Assembly: GCA_963680875.1 (NCBI GenBank)
Contig: OY804588.1
Coordinates: 58,292,369 to 58,356,368 of the forward strand
Origin: Bathymodiolus brooksi
Taxonomy: Eukaryota; Mollusca; Bivalvia; Mytilida; Modiolidae
DNA length: 64,000 bases
Direction: 5' to 3'
A program made the translations under genes and the position numbers. Below, piece after piece: positions 30,493 to 45,300 of this stretch. Position 1 is the stretch's first letter. Each line of letters opens with the position of its first letter. The notes under the pieces are model-generated. The model ran no database searches, had not been told where the DNA came from, and was given only the letters and a program-made list of their open reading frames with translations.

Positions 30493-32718
30493 GTAATACT
30501 TTTAAGTAGATTAATACTTAAGGCACTGAAATAATTCTTTAAAAGTTTTCAAGTTTTAATCGGTTGAAACAACAACAGCATTATTATGTTAATAATATGT
30601 TGCTTCCGAGAATGAGATAACAAAAATACTCATGCAACTTTACGTTACCAAGGTTGTAATTTTTTCCTTTTTAATGTTTTCAAAGTATCTAGCTACAGAG
30701 TTAAGGTCAATATGTCTCAAAAATGTTTAGTCTTGTAAACTCCATAAGAGTACATTATATCAGTATGAAGTGCGTACTTATTCTGACAAATGTGTTGTTA
30801 ACGTTTACAGTAAACGTACGATGTGCACACTTGAATGCAGACATTTTATTCAGACAATGACAAATGTGCCAATGTGAACGGCTTTATGTTATCAATTAGT
30901 TTATATTGTATGCACAAATATTATCATAAATTGTAGCATATCAATATCTAGTTTAAACAGTTCATTGCAATATTCTTATACCTCGATATATCTGCTACGT
31001 TAATATTTTTTCTTTCAGATGGCGGAGCTGTTTACGTCCGATGGGGAAGGAAAGACTGTCCAGAGGGAGCAAATATTGTTTATTCAGGTAATAGATAAAT
31101 GATAGGAAAGGATATATTATTATTACAGTTAAACACACACACACATGCATACATGCATTCGGTACTAATTACATGGCACGATTGTGTAGTGTCAGGTAGT
31201 CCTTTAGTTTATTCTACACTCTATCTGTCACCATAGCTCTACAATAGTTTAAAATAATTTTTAAAACTCTATTTACCACGATTTCTATGATCTTTCTTAA
31301 TTGTAAAACTGGACTTTGTACTATCTGTTTTTGGTGCTTGTAATATACTGAGTAAATATATGATGTATTTACTACTATTATGTCGTGTTGCAGGTTATGC
31401 TGCTCTAAACATTTAACAGTATGCAAATATGTAGACGTTTTTACAAGGACAAATAATTAAAATGAAAATAAAAGAAAATAAAACAAATTTAGTTATGACA
31501 TGGGATGCTATATGAAGAGAATTCTTGATAATGTTAATTATTATTTATGTAATTGTGTTGATGATGACAATGTTAATTCTTGAAGGTCAAGCAGGAGGTA
31601 ACCGCTTCAATAACAAAGGAGGTGGTAGTAACTACCTCTGTTTACCAAATGATCCTGATAATGGTAAACCATTTTCATTTGCTAACGACGTGTTATATGG
31701 AGTAGAGTATGATACATCTGCTTTGCCAGCTGGATTTCCCAACTTGTTCCAAAAAGAAGCCTCTTGTGCTGTATGTAGACGTAAAGGAAAGTCTTCTACT
31801 CTCATGATACCAGGTATACCTACTCATTTAAATATATTTTATATAACAAAATAACGTCAGCCATGTGTCAATGTAGTAAACGTTTATCTGATATTCTATA
31901 TAAAACACCAAGAAATAATTTTATCCTGCACTGGTTCTATTTGAGAAGTCAAACTGCATTGACTGGATATATTTGGGTATATACGGTCACTGATTTTTTC
32001 GTACCTGATTCATGTTGAACAACGGTACGAAACGGTAACAGTATAAGCACGGACGTCACGGGAGACACCATCATAACGATTAGAACGTTTGTTTCTGCTC
32101 TTGTTAGACAATTTGGCAGTTGTTTTGAGTTTTTGACATTGCAGGGTATACAGTGTGCGGAAAATATATAATGCATTTGCATTTGCTGTGAAACAGGGCA
32201 GGAAAGCTCGCTAATTTCTCACTTTTCCACATGTCTCTAAAGATTGTAAAAAAGAATTCTATATTTTCCGACAATGTACGAATGACTATATATTATTAAC
32301 ATGATGTTTTATATTAAACAAGAACTAAAACATGCTAGTTCGTTTACAATTTGAATGATCCGTATCGATGCCAAGTATTACTCCTGATTGCAACTGTAAT
32401 GATGGTATAATATGAATGATTAAATATTATCAGAAAAAGGAAAAGGAATTTTTTTTATTGTCCTCTTTTATTTTAGGTAAGCAGACATGTTATAGCGGTT
32501 GGAAAGTAGAATATACCGGGTTTCTCATGACTTCATACAAAGGACATAACAACAACCAAGATTATGTTTGCATGGACAAAGATTCTGAACCAATAGACAA
32601 TAACACACAAAACAACGATCAAGGAGTGATTTATCCAGTGAGGACCACGTGTGGCAGTCTAAGATGTCCTCCATACAAGAATCACACGGAAATGCTTTGT
32701 GTTGTATGTACAATGTGA
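30333..32718 (+). CDS. Secreted short-chain collagen C4-like protein, 4 exons
   Basis: Exons 30333-30492, 31019-31087, 31586-31813 and 32477-32718 join in phase into 232 residues. Residues 1-17 ([16 protein letters not shown]) are a signal peptide. Conserved blocks: [75 protein letters not shown] and CGSLRCPPY, ending in the Cys pair CVVC. This is the domain annotated in sponges, cnidarians and molluscs as 'short-chain collagen C4-like'; no Gly-X-Y collagen stretch is present here. A secreted, disulfide-rich extracellular role is inferred; the molecular function is unknown to me. AATAAA follows at 32731. The ATG chosen is the one opening the signal peptide; longer in-frame sequence upstream is repeat DNA. 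Confidence 0.88.
31019..31087 (+). CDS. C4-like gene exon 2
   Basis: 69-nt exon with [20 protein letters not shown], the hallmark opening of the family domain. Acceptor TCTTTCAG|, donor TCAG|GTAATA, phase 1 at both ends. Confidence 0.85.
31586..31813 (+). CDS. C4-like gene exon 3
   Basis: 228-nt exon from CTTGAAG| to CCAG|GTATAC, coding for [20 protein letters not shown] through [17 protein letters not shown]. The CAVC pair and the LCLP Cys are kept. Confidence 0.9.
32145..32281. mobile_element. Foldback element, copy 2 (in C4-like intron 3)
   Basis: A diverged relative of 2715-2851: TTTGCTGTGAAACAGGGCAG, CTCTAAAGATTGTAAAAAAG and TATTTTCCGACAATGTACG share order and spacing with copy 1. The arms are less perfect here. 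Confidence 0.5.
32477..32718 (+). CDS. C4-like gene exon 4 and stop
   Basis: Starts after TATTTTAG| and codes for [32 protein letters not shown] and [20 protein letters not shown], then a TGA stop at 32716-32718. The C-terminal Cys-rich end is typical of the family. Confidence 0.9.
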
Positions 32719-32730
32719 ATGAAATATTTG

Positions 32731-32736
32731 AATAAA
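32731..32736 (+). terminator. Polyadenylation signal of the C4-like gene
   Basis: AATAAA 13 nt after the stop codon, in an AT-rich 3' end. Position and orientation fit; no cleavage-site evidence is available. Confidence 0.6.
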
Positions 32737-32887
32737 AGGTGATTCAATTAAAAGTTTTATTGACTTAACAGTGAACGTAGAGAACTCAAGTTTGATTAGA
32801 TACGTTGGAAATATATTAAGTTGTCCATGATGAATACGTTTCGCTGACCTCATTTTGGATAACGTAATCATTTTCTCTAATAATGAA

Positions 32888-33060
32888 CCGTTCATGGTGA
32901 GGTGTACTCGATACAACAATATGCGATCAAGTCTGTCAGTGACTTGCGACAGGTAGGTGGTTTTCATTGGGTACTCCGGTTTCCTCCACCAATTAAACTG
33001 ACCTCCACCATATTGCTGAAATATCGTTGAAAGTGCGTTAATCAACATAAATCAACCATA
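32888..33060 (+). repeat. SINE copy, head-truncated
   Basis: Begins at TTCATGGTGAGGTGTACTCG, runs through GGTGGTTTTCATTGGGTACT and GAAATATCGTTGAAAGTGCG, and ends with an ATCAACATAAATCAACC tail. Same family as 9937 and 10178. It follows the C4-like gene by about 170 bp. Confidence 0.65.
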
Positions 33061-33189
33061 AACCAAACCATCTAATTATGAAACTATACTTTAGACGGGT
33101 ATAATTCGGATAACAGCAACAACAGTACACAAACAAAAATAAATAAAGCTCGAATGACACGTAGTACAACTCATGCGAGGGTGAAATCT

Positions 33190-35155
33190 ATCAGAGTAAT
33201 ATACATACAATAGTGTACATATATTTTATAATAATATACATACAATAGTGTACATATATTTTATAATAATATACATACAATACTGTACATATATTTTATA
33301 ATAATATACATACAATACTGTACATATATTTTATAATAATATACATACAATAGTGTACATATATTTTATAATAATATACATACAATAGTGTACATATATT
33401 TTATAATAATATACATACAATACTGTACATATATTTTATAATAATATACATACAATACTGTACATATATTTTATAATAATATACATACAATAGTGTACAT
33501 ATATTTTAAAATAATATACATACAATAGTGTACACATATTTTATAATAATATACATACAATACTGTACATATATTTTATAATAATATACATACAATAGTG
33601 TACATATATTTTATAATAATATACATACAATAGTGTACATATATTTTATAATAATATACATACAATAGTGTACACATATTTTATAATAATATATATACAA
33701 TAGTGTACATATATTTTATAATAATATACATACAATAGTGTACATATATTTTATAATAATATACATACAATAGTGTACATATATTTTATAATAATATATA
33801 TACAATACTGTACATATATTTTATAATAATATATATACAATAGTGTACATATATTTTATAATAATATATATACAATAGTGTACATATATTTTATAATAAT
33901 ATACATACAATAGTGTACATATATTTTATAATAATATACATACAATAGTGTACATATATTTTATAATAATATATATACAATAGTGTACATATATTTTATA
34001 ATAATATATATACAATAGTGTACATATATTTTATAATAATATATATACAATAGTGTACATATATTTTATAATAATATATATACAATAGTGTACATATATT
34101 TTATAATAATATATATACAATAGTGTACATATATTTTATAATAATATACATACAATAGTGTACATATATTTTATAATAATATATATACAATAGTGTACAT
34201 ATATTTTATAATAATATACATACAATAGTGTACATATATTTTATAATAATATATATACAATAGTGTACATATATTTTATAATAATATACATACAATAGTG
34301 TACATATATTTTATAATAATATATATACAATAGTGTACATATATTTTATAATAATATATATACAATAGTGTACATATATTTTATAATAATATACATACAA
34401 TAGTGTACATATATTTTATAATAATATACATACAATAGTGTACATATATTTTATAATAATATATATACAATAGTGTACATATATTTTATAATAATATACA
34501 TACAATAGTGTACATATATTTTATAATAATATACATACAATAGTGTACATATATTTTATAATAATATATATACAATAGTGTACATATATTTTATAATAAT
34601 ATATATACAATAGTGTACATATATTTTATAATAATATATATACAATAGTGTACATATATTTTATAATAATATATATACAATAGTGTACATATATTTTATA
34701 ATAATATATATACAATAGTGTACATATATTTTATAATAATATACATACAATAGTGTACATATATTTTATAACAATATACATACAATAGTGTACATATATT
34801 TTATAATGATATATATACAATAGTGTACATATATTTTATAATAATATACATACAATAGTGTACATATATTTTATAATGATATATATACAATAGTGTACAT
34901 ATATTTTATAATAATATACATACAATAGTGTACATATATTTTATAATAATATATATACAATAGTGTACATATATTTTATAATAATATATATACAATAGTG
35001 TACATATATTTTATAATAATATATATACAATAGTGTACATATATTTTATAATAATATATATATACAATAGTGTACATATATTTTATAATAATATATATAC
35101 AATAGTGTACATATATTTTATAATAATATATATACAATAGTGTACATATATTTTT
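33190..35155. repeat. 35-bp AT-rich minisatellite, about 56 copies
   Basis: The unit contains ATACAATAGTGTACATATAT followed by TTTATAATAATAT; successive copies are exactly 35 bp apart (33206, 33241, 33276 and so on). Variants are TAGTG or TACTG and ACATAC or ATATAC. A single TA expansion occurs near 35060. Frames read on the minus strand (YCIYIIIKYMYTIV) are repeat shadows. Confidence 0.95.
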
Positions 35156-36300
35156 TATCATCGTCTTGAAATTTTAAATACACAACAATTTTACATAGAC
35201 AATTTAACCCTATCATGCATGACGTACATAAAGATTTAAGTGAATAACATATGTGCTGATCAAAACGAAGTCTCTGATGGTAAATTGAATGTACAGATCA
35301 TGGATGTCTTGGAGATTTTTATAAACCATGAAATATATGAAATTGCCAGTCCATGGTGCCTTTAAACCATAATTCATCAAATGGCAAATTGAATAAAGCA
35401 AGTCTTGCTAGATCGATTGCAAAATGTTTGCTTAAGACAGCTTATTTAGTGGATTATACCCGATTCATAATTGAGCTGGTAGATAAAACAGATATATACA
35501 TCATTCTTTGAGGGCTAAGTCTTGATTTTGAAGAACAAAAACCTTTTCATACAGTTAAAACACTTTGTTTTTAAACATTGCAATTGCTAACGTTTTGGGG
35601 GTCATTTTGCATGAATTGAAAGGTATTTTGAAAGGGTATTCAGAAACATTAAATGGAAGAAGAACATGCAAAGGCAATGGCCAAATGATAGAGGACAAAA
35701 GGACTAACAATGATCTATAAACATTTACACAGAAAAAATAAAGATCGAACAACACCAACCCTACCATACAACAGTGAATTCAGGTGCTCCAGAAGGGCAA
35801 GCAGTTCCTGTTTCAAAAGTGGCATCCGTCGTGTTAAAAATCCGGTTATAAGTCATGAATGAGGAAACGACCGCATTGTGACGACAAACGGAACATATCC
35901 GTGGTCATTTGTGACAAAGATACTCTGTAACGGTCAACCAAGTCATGGTAGCGACCGTCACTTTCGAAGAGACGACTGCAACTTAACCACTAGGAATCAT
36001 TGGTTCAGTAGCTTCCATGTGAAACCTTTTATTGTGTTTTTGAAATTATGGACCACAAATACAAATAAGTAATTAGTAATTTTTCTTAGCAAAACCCAGA
36101 TACGGAATAAGGTAATTAGCACGTGGCATTGATGTGATTAGATACATATTGAAAAACACATTGTTATTAACACAAGCAATGATCTAAACAAACACGACAC
36201 AGAAAATTATAGAATGAGCAACATGAACACCACAGACAACCTGGGTGAAATCATGTGGTCCAGAATGGTATCCAGTTCCTGCTCAAATATTAGAACCCTT
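35156..36300. other. Spacer between minisatellite and large satellite
   Basis: No supported gene. It contains copies of the dispersed repeat family: about 35690-35880 (GGTGCTCCAGAAGGGCAAGC, AGTTCCTGTTTCAAAAGTGG) and about 36170-36300 (GAATGAGCAACATGAACACC, ATGTGGTCCAGAATGG). The second copy runs straight into the first satellite monomer. Confidence 0.55.
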
Positions 36301-39300
36301 CGTGTTACTGTTACACGACACGAACAGTGTGTGTCATGAAAATCGTGCTGGACACAAGTATTCGTCCATCGTGTTACTGTTACACGACACGCACAGTGTG
36401 TGTCATGAAAATCGTGCTGGACACAAGTATCCGTCCATCGTGTTACTGTTACACGACACGAACAGTGTGTGTCATGAAAATCGTGCTGGACACAAGTATC
36501 CGTCCATCGTGTTACTGTTACACGACACGCACAGTATGTGTCATGAAAATCGTGCTGGACACAAGTATCCGTCCATCGTGTTACTGTTACACGACACGCA
36601 CAGTGTGTCATGAAAATCGTGCTGGACACAAGTATCCGTCCATCGTGTTACTGTTACACGACACGCACAGTGTGTCATGAAAATCGTGCTGGACACAAGT
36701 ATCCGTCCATCGTGTTACTGTTACACGACACGCACAGTGTGTCATGAAAATCGTGCTGGACACAAGTATCCGTCCATCGTGTTACTGTTGCACGACACGC
36801 ACAGTGTGTCATGAAAATCGTGCTGGACACAAGTATCCGTCCATCGTGTTACTGTTACACGACACGAACAGTGCGTGTCATGAAAATCGTGCTGGACACA
36901 AGTATCCGTCCATCGTGTTACTGTTACACGACACGCACAGTGTGTGTCATGAAAATCGTGCTGGACACAGGTATCCGTCCATCGTGTTACTGTTACACGA
37001 CACGCAAGTCTGTGTCATGAAAATCGTGCTGGACACAAGTATCCGTCCATCGTGTTACTGTTACACGACACGCACAGTGTGTCATGAAAATCGTGCTGGA
37101 CACAAGTATTCATCCATCGTGTTACTGTTACACGACACGCACAGTGTGTCATGAAAATCGTGCTGGACACAAGTATCCGTCCATCGTGTTACTGTTATAC
37201 GACACACACAGTGTGTCATGAAAATCGTGCTGGACACAAGTATCAGTCAATCGTGTTACTGTTACACGACACGCACAGTGTGTGTCATGAAAATCGTGCT
37301 GGAGACAAGTATCCGTCCATCGTGTTACTGTTACACGACACGCACAGTGTGTCATGAAAATCGTGCTGGACACAAGTATCCGTCCATCGTGTTACTGTTA
37401 CACGACACGCCCAGTGTGTGTCATGAAAATCGTGCTGGACACAAGTATCCGTCCATCGTGTTACTGTTACACGACACGCCCAGTGTGTGTCATGAAAATC
37501 GTGCTGGACACAAGTATCCGTCCATCGTCTTACTGTTACACGACACGCACAGTGTGTGTCATGAAAATCGTGCTGGACACAAGTATCCGTCCATCGTGTT
37601 ACTGTTACACGACACGCACAGTTTGTGTCATGAAAATCGTGCTGGACACAAGTATCCGTCCATCGTCTTACTGTTACACGACACGCACAGTGTGTGTCAT
37701 GAAAATCGTGCTGGACACAAGTATCCGTCCATCGTGTTACTCTTCCACGACACGCACAGTGAGTTTCATGAAAATCGTGCTGGACACAAGTATCCGTCCA
37801 TCGTGTTACTCTTACACGACACGCACAGTGTGTCATGAAAATCGTGCTGGACACAAGTATCCGTCCATCGTGTTACTGTTACACGACACGCAGAGTTTGT
37901 CATGAAAATCGTGCTGGACACAAGTATCCGTCCATCGTGTTACTGTTACACGACACGCACAGTGTGTTTCATGAAAATCGTGCTGGACACAAGTATCCGT
38001 CCATCGTGTTACTGTTACGCGACACGCACAGTGTGTCATGAAAATCGTGCTGGACACAAATATCCGTCCATCGTGTTACTGTTACACGATACGCACAGTG
38101 TGTCATGAAAATCGTGCTGGACACAAGTATTCGTCCATCGTGTTACTGTTACACGACACGCACAGTGTGTCCTGAAAATCGTGCTGGACACAAGTATCCG
38201 TCCATCGTGTTACTGTTACACGACACGCAGAGTTTGTCATGAAAATCGTGCTGGACACAAGTATCCGTCCATCGTGTTACTGTTACACGACACGCACAGT
38301 GTGTCATGAAAATCGTGCTGGACACAAGTATCCGTCCATCGTGTTACTGTTATACGACACGCACAGTGTGTCATGAAAATCGTGCTGGACACAAGTATTC
38401 GTCCATCATGTTACTGTTACACGACACGCACAGTGTGTGTCATGAAAATCGTGCTGGACACAAGTATCCGTCCATCGTGTTACTGTTACACGACACGCAC
38501 AGTGTGTCATGAAAATCGTGCTGGACACAAGTATTCGTCCATCGTGTTACTGTTACACGACACGCACAGTGTGTGTCATGAAAATCGTGCTGGAGACAAG
38601 TATCCGTCCATCGTGTTACTGTTACACGACACGCACAGTCTGTGTCATGAAAATCGTGCTGGACACAAGTATCCGTCCATCGTGTTACTGTTACACGACA
38701 CGCACAGTGAGTTTCATGAAAATCGTGCTGGACACAAGTATCCGTCCATCGTGTTACTGTTACACGACACGCCCAGTGTGTCATGAAAATCGTGCTGGAC
38801 ACAAGTATCCGTCCATCGTGTTACTGTTACACGACACGCACAGTTTGTCATGAAAATCGTGCTGGACACAAGTATCGTCTATCGTGTTACTGTTACACGA
38901 CACGCACAGTGTGTCATGAAAATCGTGCTGGACACAAGTATCCGTCCATCGTGTTACTGTTACACGACACGCACAGTGTGTGTCATGAAAATCGTGCTGG
39001 ACACAAGTATCCGTCCATCGTGTTACTGTTACACGACACGCACAGTGTGTGTCATGAAAATCGTGCTGGACACAAGTATTCATCCATCGTGTTACTGTTA
39101 CACGACACGCACAGTGTGTCATGAAAATCGTGCTGGACACAAGTATCCGTCCATCGTGTTACTGTTATACGACACACACAGTGTGTCATGAAAATCGTGC
39201 TGGACACAAGTATCAGTCAATCGTGTTACTGTTACACGACACGCACAGTGTGTGTCATGAAAATCGTGCTGGAGACAAGTATCCGTCCATCGTGTTACTG

Positions 39301-42300
39301 TTACACGACACGCACAGTGTGTCATGAAAATCGTGCTGGACACAAGTATCCGTCCATCGTGTTACTGTTACACGACACGCACAGTGTGTCATGAAAATCG
39401 TGCTGGACACAAGTATCCGTCCATCGTGTTACTGTTACACGACACGCCCAGTGTGTGTCATGAAAATCGTGCTGGACACAAGTATCCGTCCATCGTCTTA
39501 CTGTTACACGACACGCACAGTGTGTGTCATGAAAATCGTGCTGGACACAAGTATCCGTCCATCGTGTTACTGTTACACGACACGCACAGTTTGTGTCATG
39601 AAAATCGTGCTGGACACAAGTATCCGTCCATCGTGTTACTGTTACACGACACGCTCAGTGTGTGTCATGAAAATCGTGCTGGACACAAGTATCCGTCCAT
39701 CGTGTTACTGTTACACGACACGCACAGTCTATGTCATGAAAAACGTGCTGGACACAAGTATCCGTCCATCGTGTTACTCTTCCACGACACGCACAGTGAG
39801 TTTCATGAAAATCGTGCTGGACACAAGTATCCGTCCATCGTGTTACTCTTACACGACACGCACAGTGTGTCATGAAAATCGTGCTGGACACAAGTATCCG
39901 TCCATCGTGTTACTGTTACACGACACGCAGAGTTTGTCATGAAAATCGTGCTGGACACAAGTATCCGTCCATCGTGTTACTGTTACACGACACGCACAGT
40001 GTGTTTCATGAATATCGTGCTGGACACAAGTATCCGTCCATCGTGTTACTGTTACGCGACACGCACAGTGTGTCATGAAAATCGTGCTGGACACAAATAT
40101 CCGTCCATCGTGTTACTGTTACACGATACGCACAGTGTGTCATGAAAATCGTGCTGGACACAAGTATTCGTCCATCGTGTTACTGTTACACGACACGCAA
40201 AGTGTGTCCTGAAAATCGTGCTGGACACAAGTATCCGTCCATCGTGTTACTGTTACACGACACGCAGAGTTTGTCATGAAAATCGTGCTGGACACAAGTA
40301 TCCGTCCATCGTGTTACTGTTACACGACACGCACAGTGTGTCATGAAAATCGTGCTGGACACAAGTATCCGTCCATCGTGTTACTGTTATACGACACGCA
40401 CAGTGTGTCATGAAAATCGTGCTGGACACAAGTATCCGTCCATCATGTTACTGTTACACGACACGCACAGTGTGTGTCATGAAAATCGTGCTGGACACAA
40501 GTATCCGTCCATCGTGTTACTGTTACACGACACGCACAGTGTGTCATGAAAATCGTGCTGGACACAAGTATTCGTCCATCGTGTTACTGTTACACGACAC
40601 GCACAGTGTGTGTCATGAAAATCGTGCTGGAGACAAGTATCCGTCCATCGTGTTACTGTTACACGACACGCACAATCTGTGTCATGAAAATCGTGCTGGA
40701 CACAAGTATCCGTCCATCGTGTTACTGTTACACGACACGCACAGTGAGTTTCATGAAAATCGTGCTGGACACAAGTATCCGTCCATCGTGTTACTGTTAC
40801 ACGACACGCCCAGTGTGTCATGAAAATCGTGCTGGACACAAGTATCCGTCCATCGTGTTACTGTTACACGACACGCACAGTTTGTCATGAAAATCGTGCT
40901 GGACACAAGTATCGTCCATCGTGTTACTGTTACACGACACGCACAGTGTGTCATGAAAATCGTGCTGGACACAAGTATCCGTCCATCGTGTTACTGTTAC
41001 ACGACACGCACAGTGTGTGTCATGAAAATCGTGCTGGACACAAGTATCCGTCCATCGTGTTACTGTTACACGACACGCACAGTGTGTGTCATGAAAATCG
41101 TGCTGGACACACGTTTCCGTCCATCGTGTTACTGTTACACGACACGCACAGTGTGTCATGAAAATCGTGCTGGACACAAGTATCCGTCCATCGTGTTACC
41201 GTTACACGACACGCACAGCGTGTGTCATGAAAATCGTGCTGGACACAAGTATCCGTCCATCGTGTTACTGTTACATGACATGCACAGTGTGTCATGAAAA
41301 CCGTGCTGGACACAAGTATCCGTCCATCGTGTTACTGTTACACGACACGCACAGTGTGTCATGAAAACCGTGCTGGACACAAGTATCCGTCCATCGTGTT
41401 ACTGTTACACGATACGCACAGTGTGTCATGAAAATCGTGTTGGACACAAGTATCCGTCCATCGTGTTACTGTTACACGACACGCACAGTGTGTGTCATGA
41501 AAATCGTGCTGGACCCAAGTATCCGTCCATCGTGTTACTGTTACACGACACGCACAGTGTGTGTCATGAAAATCGTGCTGGACACAAGTATCCGTCCATC
41601 GTGTTACTGTTACACGACACGCACAGTGTGTCATGAAAATCGTGCTGGACACAAGTATCCGTCCATCGTGTTACTGTTATACGACACGCACAGTGGGTCA
41701 TGAAAATCGTGCTGGACACAAGTATCCGTCCATCATGTTACTGTTACACGACACGCACAGTGTGTGTCATGAAAATCGTGCTGGACACAAGTATCCGTCC
41801 ATCGTGTTACTGTTACACGACACGCACAGTGTGTCATGAAAATCGTGCTGGACACAAGTATCCGTCCATCGTGTTACTGTTACACGACACGCACAGTGTG
41901 TGTCATGAAAATCGTGCTGGAGACAAGTATCCGTCCATCGTGTTACTGTTACACGACACGCACAGTCTGTGTCATGAAAATCGTGCTGGACACAAGTATC
42001 CGTCCATCGTGTTACTGTTACACGACACGCCCAGTGTGTCATGAGAATCGTGCTGGACACAAGTATCCGTCCATCGTGTTACTATTACACGACACGCACA
42101 GTTTGTCATGAAAATCGTGCTGGACACAAGTATCGTCCATCGTGTTACTGTTACACGACACGCACAGTGTGTCATGAAAATCGTGCTGGACACAAATATC
42201 CGTCCATCGTGTTACTGTTAAACGATACGCACAGTGTGTCATGAAAATCGTGCTGGACACAGGTATTCGTCCATCGTGTTACTGTTACACGACACGCACA

Positions 42301-45300
42301 GTGTGTCCTGAAAATCGTGCTGGACACAAGTATCCGTCCATCGTGTTACTGTTACACGACACGCAGAGTTTGTCATGAAAATCGTGCTGGACACAAGTAT
42401 CCGTCCATCGTGTTACTGTTACACGACACGCACAGTGTGTCATGAAAATCGTGCTGGACACAAGTATCCGTCCATCGTGTTACTGTTATACGACACGCAC
42501 AGTGTGTCATGAAAATCGTGCTGGACACAAGTATCCGTCCATCATGTTACTGTTACACGACACGCACAGTGTGTGTTATGAAAATCGTGCTGGACACAAG
42601 TATCCGTCCATCGTGTTACTGTTACACGACACGCACAGTGTGTCATGAAAATCGTGCTGGACACAAGTATTCGTCCATCGTGTTACTGTTACACGACACG
42701 CACAGTGTGTGTCATGAAAATCGTGCTGGAGACAAGTATCCGTCCATCGTGTTACTGTTACACGACACGCACAGTCTGTGTCATGAAAATCGTGCTGGAC
42801 ACAAGTATCCGTCCATCGTGTTACTGTTACACGACACGCACAGTGAGTTTCATGAAAATCGTGCTGGACACAAGTATCCGTCCATCGTGTTACTGTTACA
42901 CGACACGCCCAGTGTGTCATGAAAATCGTGCTGGACACAAGTATCCGTCCATCGTGTTACTGTTACACGACACGCACAGTTTGTCATGAAAATCGTGCTG
43001 GACACAAGTATCGTCCATCGTGTTACTGTTACACGACACGCACAGTGTGTCATGAAAATCGTGCTGGACACAAGTATCCGTCCATCGTGTTACTGTTACA
43101 CGACACGCACAGTGTGTGTCATGAAAATCGTGCTGGACACAAGTATCTGTCCATCGTGTTACTGTTACACGACACGCACAGTGTGTGTCATGAAAATCGT
43201 GCTGGACACACGTATCCGTCCATCGTGTTACTGTTACACGACACGCACAGTGTGTCATGAAAATCGTGCTGGACACAAGTATCCGTCCATCGTGTTACCG
43301 TTACACGACACGCACAGCGTGTGTCATGAAAATCGTGCTGGACACAAGTATCCGTCCATCGTGTTACTGTTACATGACATGCACAGTGTGTCATGAAAAC
43401 CGTGCTGGACACAAGTATCCGTCCATCGTGTTACTGTTACACGACACGCACAGTGTGTCATGAAAACCGTGATGGACACAAGTATCCGTCCATCGTGTTA
43501 CTGTTACACGACACGCACAGTGTGTCATGAAAATCGTGCTGGACACAAGTATCCGTCCATCGTGTTACTGTTACACGACACGCACAGTGTGTGTCATGAA
43601 AATCGTGCTGGACACAAGTATCCGTCCATCGTGTTACTGTTACACGACACGCACAGTGTGTGTCATGAAAATCGTGCTGGACACAAGTATCCGTCCATCG
43701 TGTTACTGTTATACGACACGCACAGTGGGTCATGAAAATCGTGCTGGACACAAGTATCCGTCCATCATGTTACTGTTACACGACACGCACAGTGTGTGTC
43801 ATGAAAATCGTGCTGGACACAAGTATCCGTCCATCGTGTTACTGTTACACGACACGCACAGTGTGTCATGAAAATCGTGCTGGACACAAGTATCCGTCCA
43901 TCGTGTTACTGTTACACGACACGCACAGTGTGTGTCATGAAAATCGTGCTGGAGACAAGTATCCGTCCATCGTGTTACTGTTACACGACACGCACAGTCT
44001 GTGTCATGAAAATCGTGCTGGACACAAGTATCCGTCCATCGTGTTACTGTTACACGACACGCACAGTGAGCTTCATGAAAATCGTGCTGGACACAAGTAT
44101 CCGTCCATCGTGTTACTGTTACACGACACGCCCAGTGTGTCATGAGAATCGTGCTGGACACAAGTATCCGTCCATCGTGTTACTGTTACACGACACGCAC
44201 AGTTTGTCATGAAAATCGTGCTGGACACAAGTATCGTCCATCGTGTTACTGTTACACGACACGCACAGTGTGTCATGAAAATCGTGCTGGACACAAGTAT
44301 CCGTCCATCGTGTTACTGTTACACGACACGCACAGTGTGTGTCATGAAAATCGTGCCGGACACAAGTATCCGTCCATCGTGTTACTGTTACACGACACGC
44401 ACAGTGTGTGTCATGAAAATCGTGCTGGACACACGTATCCGTCCATCGTGTTACTGTTACACGACACGCACAGTGTGTCATGGAAATCGTGCTGGACACA
44501 AGTATCCGTCCATCGTGTTACTGTTACACGACACGCACAGTGTGTGTCGTGAAAATCGTGCTGGACACACGTATCCGTCCATCGTGTTACTGTTACACGA
44601 CACGCACAGTGTGTCATGAAAATCGTGCTGGACACAAGTATCCGTCCATCGTGTTACTGTTATACGACACGCACAGTGTGTCATGAAAATCGTGCTGGAC
44701 ACAAGTATCCGTCCATCATGTTACTGTTACACGACACGCACAGTGTGTGTTATGAAAATCGTGCTGGACACAAGTATCCGTCCATCGTGTTACTGTTACA
44801 CGACACGCACAGTGTGTCATGAAAATCGTGCTGGACACAAGTATTCGTCCATCGTGTTACTGTTACACGACACGCACAGTGTGTGTCATGAAAATCGTGC
44901 TGGAGACAAGTATCCGTCCATCGTGTTACTGTTACACGACACGCACAGTGAGTTTCATGAAAATCGTGCTGGACACAAGTATCCGTCCATCGTGTTACTG
45001 TTACACGACACGCCCAGTGTGTCATGAAAATCGTGCTGGACACAAGTATCCGTCCATCGTGTTACTGTTACACGACACGCACAGTTTGTCATGAAAATCG
45101 TGCTGGACACAAGTATCGTCCATCGTGTTACTGTTACACGACACGCACAGTGTGTCATGAAAATCGTGCTGGACACAAGTATCCGTCCATCGTGTTACTG
45201 TTACACGACACGCACAGTGTGTGTCATGAAAATCGTGCTGGACACAAGTATCCGTCCATCGTGTTACTGTTACACGACACGCACAGTGTGTGTCATGAAA

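Noticed and set aside
33190..35155. Reading frame of the minisatellite (34976-35161 minus), a Tyr/Ile-rich repeat protein
   Set aside because: Pure product of a 35-bp repeat; the frame exists only where three units stay in register.
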